A stretch of 34,046 nucleotides of DNA, taken from IMG/VR virus record IMGVR_UViG_3300032288_002406, positions 1 to 34,046 of that record; one strand, 5' to 3'. The DNA comes from a virus. This document shows, in pieces, positions 1 to 6,882 of the stretch; position 1 is the stretch's first letter; each line of letters opens with the position of its first letter. The notes beneath the pieces were generated by a model, which did not search any database, was not told the origin of the DNA, and saw only the letters and a program-made list of their open reading frames with translations. The translations under genes were made by a program, and so were the position numbers.

Positions 1-753
1 AAAAGTATCCGTATTTACTTGCCTTATTTTACCGTATGAAATAACGTATCCATCTTCGCCATTGTTTAAGTCATGAGCCGTAATTCCTAATAAATAAATA
101 GGGTCGATTGTTCCATTTGCTATAAATTTTGATACCGATATACGACCACTTGCACCAACTGTGCCACTTGCGTAAACAAGGCTATTTTTTGTAATGGTTG
201 AGCCTGTTTGATTTTTAACAAGCCAAAAGTTTTTAAATCCTATTTCATTGGGCACTTTGTCGTACATTCCTAAAACTACCGTACCTAAATCCGAATCCCA
301 TCGCATTTTTGCCGTGTCTACATTATTTGTCGGAACACTTGTTTTAAAAAATAGTGAGTCAACAGGTTGAGTAAATGTAGAACCTCCAACCTGATTCCAG
401 ACATTAGAAGTAAAATCAAAGGAATAAAATTTAAGGTTAACGGTATCAAGAATAACCCACGCATATTGATTTGATACTGGTTGAATGGCAGAAGTATCAC
501 TTAATGAACCCCTCCAAACCAACCCATCTGCTGTGGTCTGGAAGCCTAACCGTTGTTTATTAGTATTAATAGGATATTGAGCATATAGGCTAACAGAAAG
601 AAATAAAAAAAGGATTGAAGGTAAATTTTTTTTTCCTCCAATCCGATTAACTACTCCCCTTAATATTTTTAATAATGCCTCTTGCACTATGATTTCGCCA
701 ACTTTTCCCAACATTTTGAGAAATCTTCGTGGTTTCTTTATGTTTTCTTCCAT
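1..753 (-). CDS. Tail-fibre/appendage-like protein (3' end outside window)
   Basis: An open frame of 251 codons starts at the ATG at 753 and runs off the window start. After a basic N-terminal stretch of about 43 residues comes a hydrophobic segment ending SVSLYAQ that looks like a Bacteroidota signal peptide. The rest is beta-rich and low in cysteine, with motifs such as TTADGLVWRG, LVYASGTVGASGRISVSKF and LGITAHDLNNGEDGYV. The last two resemble the repeated shaft and knob segments of phage fibre proteins, which suggests a host-binding appendage. It starts 6 nt after the adaptor stop, in the same operon. The signal-like segment inside a virion protein is odd. The basic N-terminal part could be a separate ancestral small gene fused in frame. 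The fibre assignment rests on sequence style and position only. Confidence 0.7.
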   Translation of the reverse strand, partial: MEENIKKPRRFLKMLGKVGEIIVQEALLKILRGVVNRIGGKKNLPSILFLFLSVSLYAQYPINTNKQRLGFQTTADGLVWRGSLSDTSAIQPVSNQYAWVILDTVNLKFYSFDFTSNVWNQVGGSTFTQPVDSLFFKTSVPTNNVDTAKMRWDSDLGTVVLGMYDKVPNEIGFKNFWLVKNQTGSTITKNSLVYASGTVGASGRISVSKFIANGTIDPIYLLGITAHDLNNGEDGYVISYGKIRQVNTDTF

Positions 754-758
754 ATTTT

Positions 759-1301
759 TTATAAAACTACTCCCAATGATGTATATATATCGTTATTAAT
801 TTCTTCGTCGTCATCACAAGTTGAATCAGGACAACCGATTGACGAAGGTACAAAAGCCGTAAAAGAAAGGTAATTATCACATAAATAATCCTTGATACGT
901 TTTGCCTTTACCTGAATCCTTTGAAGCAATGTATCTTGATAAAACTTTAGACCGTCAACACCTACATTTTGCCCGTATTCATTATCCAAAGTATATAAAC
1001 CATTTGAACCCATTTGCATAACCATAAAAGGGGAAGCCTCATACAAAACAGCATTGGCACATAATGCCTTTAATTGATTGTCCCAAAGTTGTTGATAAGC
1101 CGTTGATGTAAAAGCCGTACTATTTCCTTTGTCTGAAACCATTGAATTATATAAGGATAAGCCAATAGCTGGAACAACCCATCTAAATTCAGCATCTTGA
1201 ATATGTGGACTGATTAAGGCTTTGTCCATACGTATATCGGCTGGTGTCGGTCTTGCAACCCCACCGCTAATGACCTCACTCGGTTGTATTAGTTGGCTCA
1301 T
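759..1301 (-). CDS. Head-tail adaptor-like protein
   Basis: This 180-residue protein directly follows portal and overlaps its end by 26 nt, the usual place for a head-completion adaptor that binds the portal ring. The sequence is mostly helical: an N-terminal PSEV...PTPADIRMDKALISPHIQDAEFRWVVPAIG segment (broken here for brevity), then LSLYNSMVSD and LWDNQLKALCANAVLYEASPF. This pattern (hits to 'aq..yl.pvLG..Ly..l') recalls the small adaptor family common in Bacteroidota phages (DUF6712-like, from memory). The C-terminus carries CPDSTCDDDEE, a cysteine pair followed by an acidic tail. No enzymatic motif is seen. The role is inferred from neighbourhood plus this family resemblance. Confidence 0.6.
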   Translation of the reverse strand: MSQLIQPSEVISGGVARPTPADIRMDKALISPHIQDAEFRWVVPAIGLSLYNSMVSDKGNSTAFTSTAYQQLWDNQLKALCANAVLYEASPFMVMQMGSNGLYTLDNEYGQNVGVDGLKFYQDTLLQRIQVKAKRIKDYLCDNYLSFTAFVPSSIGCPDSTCDDDEEINNDIYTSLGVVL

Positions 1302-2685
1302 TTGTTATTTCTAAGGGTGAATAACCTAATATCTCTCTTTTTTCATCAACCGTTAAATTGTTTTCAACGGCTATGTCTCCCATAAATGAAACGGGTAATG
1401 TGTTTGAAATGCCAAACGTAACATCTGTAAAGGCATTATTATATTGTGAAATTTCTTGTAAAAAGGGATTTATGATTCTACTTAATAAAAGATTTTGACG
1501 TGGTTTAATAACCGTATTTTGCAAGTATTCCATTTCTTGCCGTATCTGTTGGTTGCTTCCCAGTTGTCCACTTGTTGCAAAACCAGCTAATGACTTAGAC
1601 CAACGGTTAGCAACTACAATTGCACTTGCAGCTAAATTCTGAAGATTTAAAAATTCGCCTTCATTTTCTTTTGAGGTTGGTATCCAATTAGCCTTTAATT
1701 TTTCATCTCTCAAAACCTGAACAAACAATTTATGATTGTTGCCCATGCCTGTAAACTTCGCTTCAATTCCATCTACTAATTTTTTAGCCTCATCCTTTGT
1801 CATCGAACCGAAAAACTGCATTAAGCCTGAGGGCATAAAACCATTTTCAAACTTTGAAGTATTGAATCTTTGAATGCGGTATTCCATTTCTGCCCACATC
1901 TTAGCTCCTATCCATTCAGGTAAACCGAAATAGAAATATCCAGCACTATACTGTTTAACGTGAATGACTGACCTTTCCGTGCCGTCTTCAAATTGTTTAA
2001 ATTCAGGATATATCGGCACTTCCCTAAACCCCTCGTTAACGTAAAAAGAACCGTCAGTCGTTAACGGTACTTCTTCCCAGTTATCATATATACCAACAGA
2101 TTTTACTATCTGGTCTTGCCCAGCTTTCCTTATACCAATATTGTAAACTGGTATATGGTAAATGTAGCTGAATGGTTGACTGCCAACCCTACCTTTAACT
2201 ATCTCCGCAAAACAATTGCCAAAGGCATCGTAATCAAATGCCAATGCGCCCAATACCTCTTGAAGGTTTTGATTATGTAAATTGACTGAAGAAATAACAT
2301 CTTCAATCTCAGTCAATGAATCATCCGTTATTACTTCGCCTTTTTGCGATGTTGTTAATAAGGTAGTGGATTTGCCTTTAATTGGTATAAAGCCATCACC
2401 CACCACCATATTAGTTTTATCCTCAACTATTCGCCTGAGTGTCGGAGAATTATTTACAATCGCTATTAAACTCTTAAGAAAATCGTCTTTTTGGGTAAAA
2501 AATCTAACCCATTTTGCGCCTGTAAAATCAAGCCTTTCCCTACTTGGTTCATTAAAAATATCCTCTTGCACTAACATAGTGTTCGAGGTATCTAAAGTCA
2601 CAGAAGCTAATAAAGGACTTTCGCCTCTTTTAGGTCGTCTGCTGTTCCTGTTCGGGACTGCTTGTATTTTCTTTAATTGGCTCAT
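1276..2685 (-). CDS. Portal protein
   Basis: At 469 residues it fits the usual 400-550 for siphovirus portals. The portal is the dodecameric ring at one capsid vertex through which terminase pumps DNA. Visible features are an N-terminal segment with LRRIVEDKTNMVVGDGFIPI, then LGALAFDYDAFGNCFAEIVKG and YIYHIPVYNIGIRK, all typical of the portal clip/wing order seen in PBSX-type and related portals. The C-terminal half has LAASAIVVANRWSKSLAG and RQEMEYLQNTVIKPRQNLL, matching the long helix at the end of many portals. It is preceded by a 77-residue gene that it overlaps by 56 nt and followed by the adaptor. Sitting downstream of the capsid gene is unusual; portal normally precedes protease and capsid. 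Confidence 0.88.
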   Translation of the reverse strand: MSQLKKIQAVPNRNSRRPKRGESPLLASVTLDTSNTMLVQEDIFNEPSRERLDFTGAKWVRFFTQKDDFLKSLIAIVNNSPTLRRIVEDKTNMVVGDGFIPIKGKSTTLLTTSQKGEVITDDSLTEIEDVISSVNLHNQNLQEVLGALAFDYDAFGNCFAEIVKGRVGSQPFSYIYHIPVYNIGIRKAGQDQIVKSVGIYDNWEEVPLTTDGSFYVNEGFREVPIYPEFKQFEDGTERSVIHVKQYSAGYFYFGLPEWIGAKMWAEMEYRIQRFNTSKFENGFMPSGLMQFFGSMTKDEAKKLVDGIEAKFTGMGNNHKLFVQVLRDEKLKANWIPTSKENEGEFLNLQNLAASAIVVANRWSKSLAGFATSGQLGSNQQIRQEMEYLQNTVIKPRQNLLLSRIINPFLQEISQYNNAFTDVTFGISNTLPVSFMGDIAVENNLTVDEKREILGYSPLEITNEPTNTTE

Positions 2686-2863
2686 AAACCGTTTTCTCAG
2701 GAGTAAAAATAACGTGTTGGCTAACAGACTTAGGGTTGGAATTAAACCATGCCCTAAGTTCTGTTTGCGTAAAATCTCCGATAGTCTTGCGAATTACACC
2801 AGCTTTGCCTGTTGGGTCTGAACCAACGTACATCATAAACTTGCTTTTTTCTCTAACTATCAT
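2630..2863 (-). CDS. Small virion-block protein, function unknown
   Basis: A 77-residue protein between the 182-residue structural protein and portal, overlapping the portal start by 56 nt. The N-terminal half is basic (MIVREKSKFMMYVGSD, then GKAGVIRKTIGDF). The tail is rich in E, Q, S and T and probably disordered. The pattern TQTELRAWFNSNPKSVSQHV suggests one helix plus turn. No known domain is recognised. The overlap and position support a real gene translated with portal, possibly a small head or connector component. The long overlap with portal is a caution; portal could instead begin at a later Met. Confidence 0.6.
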   Translation of the reverse strand: MIVREKSKFMMYVGSDPTGKAGVIRKTIGDFTQTELRAWFNSNPKSVSQHVIFTPEKTVYEPIKENTSSPEQEQQTT

Positions 2864-2873
2864 AATTTAAGGA

Positions 2874-3422
2874 TTAATCCAATGCACCCATTACGGTAGC
2901 ACCATCAACTATGAATCTTGATTTATTCGTGGTTCTACAAGTAATGGTAAGCGTTTCTTGGTTTGAATCGGTAAACAATGCGCCTGATAAACCTTCAGCA
3001 CTTGTCAACCTTGCAACCCTTTTCTTACCTCCAACTTGCTCAACACCCCAAATCCAGTAATTACCCGTATTCTCAACGTGAACAACTACTAAACCACAAG
3101 CCTGATTTGCCATATCCTGAATCAAGTTTCTCAACTCTTGGTCACGACAATTAATTACACCCGTTAAGGATTGCTCGATAGCAACAGATAAAGTGTCAGG
3201 GTCTTGCGTTACGGTTTCGGTGAACGCACCTGAATTATCCCTAAACTCTATTTCATAAAATACGGCTGCCGTGGATGTCATTGTAATAGCCGTACAAGCT
3301 GCTGAGGCATTTGTTGAAATCGAAGTAACTTGATTTGCGTTTGCAATATAAAGTTTACCGATACCACCAGCACAAGTTCCGTCCGTACATTGATTAAGCC
3401 ACCCTCCTGTTATACTACTCAT
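2874..3422 (-). CDS. Structural protein, tail-tube-like
   Basis: 182 residues, beginning SSITGGWLNQCTDGTCAGG and continuing with alternating beta-type segments. The layout (an N-terminal Cys/Gly-rich GGI turn, a central segment VFYEIEFRDNSGAFTETVTQ, then a helix with RDQELRNLIQDMANQACGLVV and a final TLTITCRTTNKSRF strand) resembles a family found in many Bacteroidota phages and thought to form the tail tube. It follows the capsid gene by 11 nt. Seven or more cysteines are unusual for such a protein. It could instead be a head-decoration protein, since it lies inside the head block. Function is inferred from general likeness, not from a definite motif. Confidence 0.55.
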   Translation of the reverse strand: MSSITGGWLNQCTDGTCAGGIGKLYIANANQVTSISTNASAACTAITMTSTAAVFYEIEFRDNSGAFTETVTQDPDTLSVAIEQSLTGVINCRDQELRNLIQDMANQACGLVVVHVENTGNYWIWGVEQVGGKKRVARLTSAEGLSGALFTDSNQETLTITCRTTNKSRFIVDGATVMGALD

Positions 3423-3433
3423 ATTATTCTATT

Positions 3434-4417
3434 TTAGTAGCCTACGCTGATTAATGAATTATGGATATAATTAACACCCATTTTGAAACGAGCCTTGATA
3501 TAAACTTTCTCGTCTTTCTGGTCGTACCAAAGTTCCAATGCAGTTTCAGGACTTAATACGTCAGTTGCCAAAACCTTATTTAAAGGTGTTGTATATTCAA
3601 CGTAATGAGGCTTTGTAGTTCCTAAACTTGTTAGGATATCATCCCATCTCCATTGAGCAACAACTGGTACACCTCTAAAAGTGAATTGCTCAACTCCGTT
3701 AATCAACTGAAGTAAACCGTAATCTCCTCCGCCACCATCTTCGATGTCTTCCCTAAGTTGTGAATATACCGAACCAGTTACATTGAACACTTTTTGGTTT
3801 GCTGGTAAGCCTTTTAATTGTAATGGTGCTTGGTCATAGATTGCTCTAAGAATAGCAAAACCATCACCAGCCGCAAGGTCACTTCCTGAACCCGTATTTG
3901 TTCTTGGAATCAAGTCTTTAGCCACTAATTCAGGATAGTAAACAGTCCAAAAACCGTCTAATGAATCGTAATTAGGGTTATTAGAAGCCTGATTGCCAAA
4001 ATAAGACAAACGGGTAATGTCTTGACGAATTGCCTGTTGTGTTCTTTGCAACAAGATATTTTCAATCAATGTGCCTGATACATCTGGAAGCCTTGTACCA
4101 GTCTTCAACAACTCTTCAAAAACAGTATCTTCAAACTCATCCCAACACATTTCAAGGTCAACTTTCATTTTTTCTACGTCGATTGACCTTTCGTAAATGT
4201 CTGTCTTACCAACTGGAGTAAAGCCACAACCTGAATACTTTCTTACGATGTTTTCCAAAGCTGCAACAAAAACCATTTTCTTTTTATTCGCAACGTTTCC
4301 AAGTACACGGAATTGTGAACGTAAATCATCGTCAAAGAAAACTGGCTCTAAAAATATATTATTAGCTTCAGTACCCCTGAAAGCTACGTCTAATTGACTA
4401 AATTCAACTATTGCCAT
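3434..4417 (-). CDS. Major capsid protein (HK97-fold type)
   Basis: 327 residues, the usual size for an HK97-like capsid subunit without a long scaffold. The N-terminal region is extended, followed by a long helix region with LIENILLQRTQQAIRQDITRL (spine-helix-like) and a YFGNQASNNPNYDSLDGFW segment. The C-terminal portion, VPVVAQWRWDDI then ALELWYDQKDEKVYIKARF and KMGVNYIHNSLISVGY, matches the closing strands seen in Bacteroidota phage capsid proteins, where a Dbl-acidic loop precedes RAKFKLGVQYIHPELI-like endings. It sits two genes after the protease-scaffold fusion, which would process or scaffold it. There is no sign of truncation. This is one of the surer calls in the window. Confidence 0.85.
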   Translation of the reverse strand: MAIVEFSQLDVAFRGTEANNIFLEPVFFDDDLRSQFRVLGNVANKKKMVFVAALENIVRKYSGCGFTPVGKTDIYERSIDVEKMKVDLEMCWDEFEDTVFEELLKTGTRLPDVSGTLIENILLQRTQQAIRQDITRLSYFGNQASNNPNYDSLDGFWTVYYPELVAKDLIPRTNTGSGSDLAAGDGFAILRAIYDQAPLQLKGLPANQKVFNVTGSVYSQLREDIEDGGGGDYGLLQLINGVEQFTFRGVPVVAQWRWDDILTSLGTTKPHYVEYTTPLNKVLATDVLSPETALELWYDQKDEKVYIKARFKMGVNYIHNSLISVGY

Positions 4418-4430
4418 TGTTTAATTAATT

Positions 4431-4904
4431 TTAAAGGTTTGCGTAAGTGATTGTCGCAGTTGTATTAGTTAACACGGCTGCCTCATCAATCATAAATGAA
4501 AATTCTGTTTTACTTCCAGCTTTTGACGTTGCAAATAAGACCTTCCAGTCATTGCTTGAATTTAAAGCAGTTGTAGTCACATCCATTGCTGCACTTGGTG
4601 CGGATGATACCCACACAGTATTTGCACTATTTCCACTTTCGTCGTAAATAGTAAACTTCAAGTAATCAGAAGCAGATGTTACACCGTAAATAGGTGTCGC
4701 TGTAAATCGGTCACCAGCCGACGCAATAAGGTAGCTAAAAGAAACAGGGATTCTGTTTTCAAATGTTTCAACTCCGTATAATTGCTCTGCGTTTATGCCA
4801 TCTGTGTTAGCATAAGGGTTAGTGCGATTAAGGCTATATTTTCCAACGTAAGTGTTGGTACTTAAATAGCCGTTTTCATTTTGGGCTGTGGGATTGAATG
4901 CCAT
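4431..4904 (-). CDS. Putative head structural/decoration protein
   Basis: A 157-residue protein between the protease-scaffold gene and the capsid gene. It overlaps the protease stop by one base and ends 13 nt before the capsid start. It is rich in T, S, A and N and looks all-beta: alternating stretches such as RIPVSFSYLIASAGDRF, SDYLKFTIYDESGNS and KTEFSFMIDEAAVLT. No cysteine and no transmembrane segment is present. Small beta proteins next to the capsid gene often decorate the capsid surface, so decoration is the most likely job, but no family is recognised. Confidence 0.55.
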   Translation of the reverse strand: MAFNPTAQNENGYLSTNTYVGKYSLNRTNPYANTDGINAEQLYGVETFENRIPVSFSYLIASAGDRFTATPIYGVTSASDYLKFTIYDESGNSANTVWVSSAPSAAMDVTTTALNSSNDWKVLFATSKAGSKTEFSFMIDEAAVLTNTTATITYANL

Positions 4905-6250
4905 TATCTTTGTGATATTTTGTTTTTAACTAAAGAAGCAAAAGAATCAAAGGGACTCAATTTTGCTTTTGTTTCAATTACTTTTTCGTTTGCTGAACCT
5001 CCTGAGGGTAAACCTACTCCCTTTTTAACTTGCGCTCTAAGTGCTACCAGTTCAGCACCCAAAGTTTCAAGAACCGTTTCGATTTCATTAATAGAAGTTG
5101 TTTGCTCATTTGATTTTTCGGTTAAAGCGGTCATTTCTTCGGCAGTTAAAACTGTGTACCCTTTTTCCTTTAAAATGTTCATAGCAACTTCCAACTCATC
5201 GACCTTTTCAGGCTCAACAATCGGCTCAACCGTTGGCTCAACTACTTGTATTTCTTCCGTATTATTGAGCAAGGTTTTGATTTTTTCTAAAATGGAATTA
5301 CCCATGTCATCATCATTTGTTTTGTTAATTAATAAGGCTGCTGGTACATTCTGAAATTTGTTTAGGCTCGATTGCAACGGTAAGATATCTATCTTTTTTT
5401 CGTCTGTCTTAACAATTTCGTCAATGAATCCAAAATCCTTTGCTTCTTCGGCAGTCATCCATGTTTCGGCTGCCATCATTTTTTTAATCTTTTTTCTTAG
5501 ATTCATTTCCTCTCCCTTGCGTTTGTTCACCGCATTAACGTAAATGTCAAGTAACTTCTCTTCCATTTTGTCTAATAATTCAGCCGTTGCCTCTAATTCG
5601 TCGGAGTTGCCAACAGAATAAGACCACGGTCTGTGAATCATCATAAATGAATTTTCAGTCATCTGAACCTTTTTACCAGCTAACAGTACAACCGTTGCAA
5701 TACTCGCTACGAGTCCGATTCCTGTTGTGGTCGTTTCATTTGGGTAGGAAGAAATTAAATCAGCCATCGCCATCCCTTCGGTGACTGAGCCACCTCCAGA
5801 ATTAATAACCAATTCAATATCTTGTCCTTTGGCTTCGTCAAAACGGTACTTTAAATTTAAAAATCCGTTTAAGCCGTCAGAAATTTCACCTAATATGTTG
5901 ATTTGAACATTTGCCATTAAATTATCATTTTCCTTTTCTCTTTCTATTTTTTTAAACTTTGATTCTGCCCAAGTTTTCATCGCACTTCCACCCCATGCGT
6001 CATACATTACAGAACCACATATTTCCGAACCATCTTCGTCAATGTATTTTCCTTGGTCATAAACTTCAGCACGACTAAGGAATGAATACGTTCTACGGAT
6101 TTCATCCTCAGTTAGACCTTCACCACTGCTGATTTGCTCAGCCCTGAACCAACCGACCCGAGTTCCACAATCTGAACCATTCTCTTTTTTATGGTTCAAC
6201 GCTCGTCGTGCATTTGATTTGGCTGCGTCTGGATAATCTGCGTAAGTCAT
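4904..6250 (-). CDS. ClpP-like head maturation protease with N-terminal extra domain and C-terminal scaffold-like region
   Basis: 448 residues in three parts. Residues 1-110 form a small domain (AAKSNARRALNHKKENG, LSRAEVYDQG, YDAWGGSAMKTWAESK) that I know from other phage proteins beside proteases. Residues about 115-300 are a ClpP/S14-type serine protease: VINSGGGSVTEGMAMADL supplies the oxyanion loop, GLVASIATVV the catalytic Ser, and FMMIHRPWS the catalytic His. The remaining 150 residues are Glu/Val-rich (repeats of VEPTVEPIVEPEK) with coiled-coil heptads, typical of a scaffold domain. The protease would cleave the scaffold and capsid precursors during head assembly. An internal Met followed by GNSILEKIKTLLNN could give a free scaffold product. 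It precedes the capsid gene, as expected for this role. Confidence 0.85.
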   Translation of the reverse strand: MTYADYPDAAKSNARRALNHKKENGSDCGTRVGWFRAEQISSGEGLTEDEIRRTYSFLSRAEVYDQGKYIDEDGSEICGSVMYDAWGGSAMKTWAESKFKKIEREKENDNLMANVQINILGEISDGLNGFLNLKYRFDEAKGQDIELVINSGGGSVTEGMAMADLISSYPNETTTTGIGLVASIATVVLLAGKKVQMTENSFMMIHRPWSYSVGNSDELEATAELLDKMEEKLLDIYVNAVNKRKGEEMNLRKKIKKMMAAETWMTAEEAKDFGFIDEIVKTDEKKIDILPLQSSLNKFQNVPAALLINKTNDDDMGNSILEKIKTLLNNTEEIQVVEPTVEPIVEPEKVDELEVAMNILKEKGYTVLTAEEMTALTEKSNEQTTSINEIETVLETLGAELVALRAQVKKGVGLPSGGSANEKVIETKAKLSPFDSFASLVKNKISQR

Positions 6251-6270
6251 TAATAAATTAATTTATTTGT

Positions 6271-6278
6271 CAAAGTTA
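6271..6278 (-). promoter_or_regulatory. Candidate -7 box upstream of the protease gene
   Basis: The minus strand reads TAACTTTG, a full match to the Bacteroidota -7 consensus TAnnTTTG, about 20 nt before the protease ATG at 6250. No TTG -33 element lies at the normal distance. It could give the head genes extra transcription within the long operon, but one hexamer-scale match in AT-rich DNA may be chance. Confidence 0.3.
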
Positions 6279-6623
6279 TTCTACTGTATTTTCCTTTTTG
6301 CCCTTTTGCTTGACTGCATACCCAAAATGCTCAGGGTGTTGCACCATGTTGTACACGTGTTTTTCGCTTATTCCAGTCCGTTCTGATATTTCTGTGATTG
6401 CATCCATCTTTGAATTATTGGAATACAAACATTCTGGATACAATTCCATTACCATATACTTTGATACTGTCTTTGGCTGAATCACATTACATTGTATGAG
6501 GTACTTTGTAAAGTTGCTAAATGTCAATTGAATACCTTCTTTATTGCAATGTTGGTTGAAACGATTTAAAATAGACCAGTTAAAATCGTTAATTAAGTCG
6601 TTGTTTATCTCTTCAAATGCCAT
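6276..6623 (-). CDS. Hypothetical protein with a helix-turn-helix-like C-terminal segment
   Basis: 115 residues between the tape-measure side and the protease gene. The C-terminal half contains AITEISERTGISEKHVYNMVQ, whose spacing (T-x-I-S-E-R-T-G-I-S-x-x-x-V-Y) looks like a helix-turn-helix. The N-terminal half is helical and carries three cysteines in the whole chain. It ends basic (KQKGKKENTVE). It starts 1 nt after the previous gene stop. A DNA-binding protein inside a virion operon would be a regulator or a packaging aid, but the family is not recognised. Confidence 0.6.
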   Translation of the reverse strand: MAFEEINNDLINDFNWSILNRFNQHCNKEGIQLTFSNFTKYLIQCNVIQPKTVSKYMVMELYPECLYSNNSKMDAITEISERTGISEKHVYNMVQHPEHFGYAVKQKGKKENTVE

Positions 6624-6624
6624 A

Positions 6625-6882
6625 TTATTCCCTCCAATATTGTACTATTTGCCTCATTTTTCCGACTACTTTTGTCCTACACGCTGGACAATTTCGTCTC
6701 TCTGGCTCATAGTTGTTAACAAAATTATTGTAAATATGAAATAAATAATCCATGTCGGTAGGGTCTATCGTTATAACTCGGTAAGTACGGTCAACAGTTG
6801 CCATCACTTGTTCTTTGTATTCTTCGGGTATGCGTGAGGCAAGTTCTGCCCAAATAGAATCTGATTTCATGCAGTTACACAT
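6625..6882 (-). CDS. Small protein with CxxC motif, function unknown
   Basis: 85 residues directly downstream of the tape measure and adjacent to it without a gap. It has an N-terminal MCNCMKSD and a C-terminal RRNCPACRTKVVGKMRQIVQ segment, so four cysteines in two pairs could bind one zinc ion. The centre (IPTD-like ITIDPTDMDYLFHIYNNFV) is probably helical. Similar small proteins with a late CPxC pattern occur in other Bacteroidota phages as I recall them, without known function. It may be a small morphogenesis factor. The call rests on operon position and an intact frame. Confidence 0.6.
   Translation of the reverse strand: MCNCMKSDSIWAELASRIPEEYKEQVMATVDRTYRVITIDPTDMDYLFHIYNNFVNNYEPERRNCPACRTKVVGKMRQIVQYWRE

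Noticed and set aside
318-500. A 60-codon minus-strand open frame inside the fibre-like gene
   Set aside because: The long frame from 753 to 1 is protein-like throughout; the shorter one is a shadow.
2282-2821. A 179-codon plus-strand open frame across the portal gene
   Set aside because: It lies antisense to portal, which has a full family match; the product has biased, repetitive composition and no motif.
4881-5354. A 157-codon plus-strand open frame across the protease gene
   Set aside because: Antisense to the protease-scaffold coding region; Ser/Val-rich shadow of the E/V repeat.
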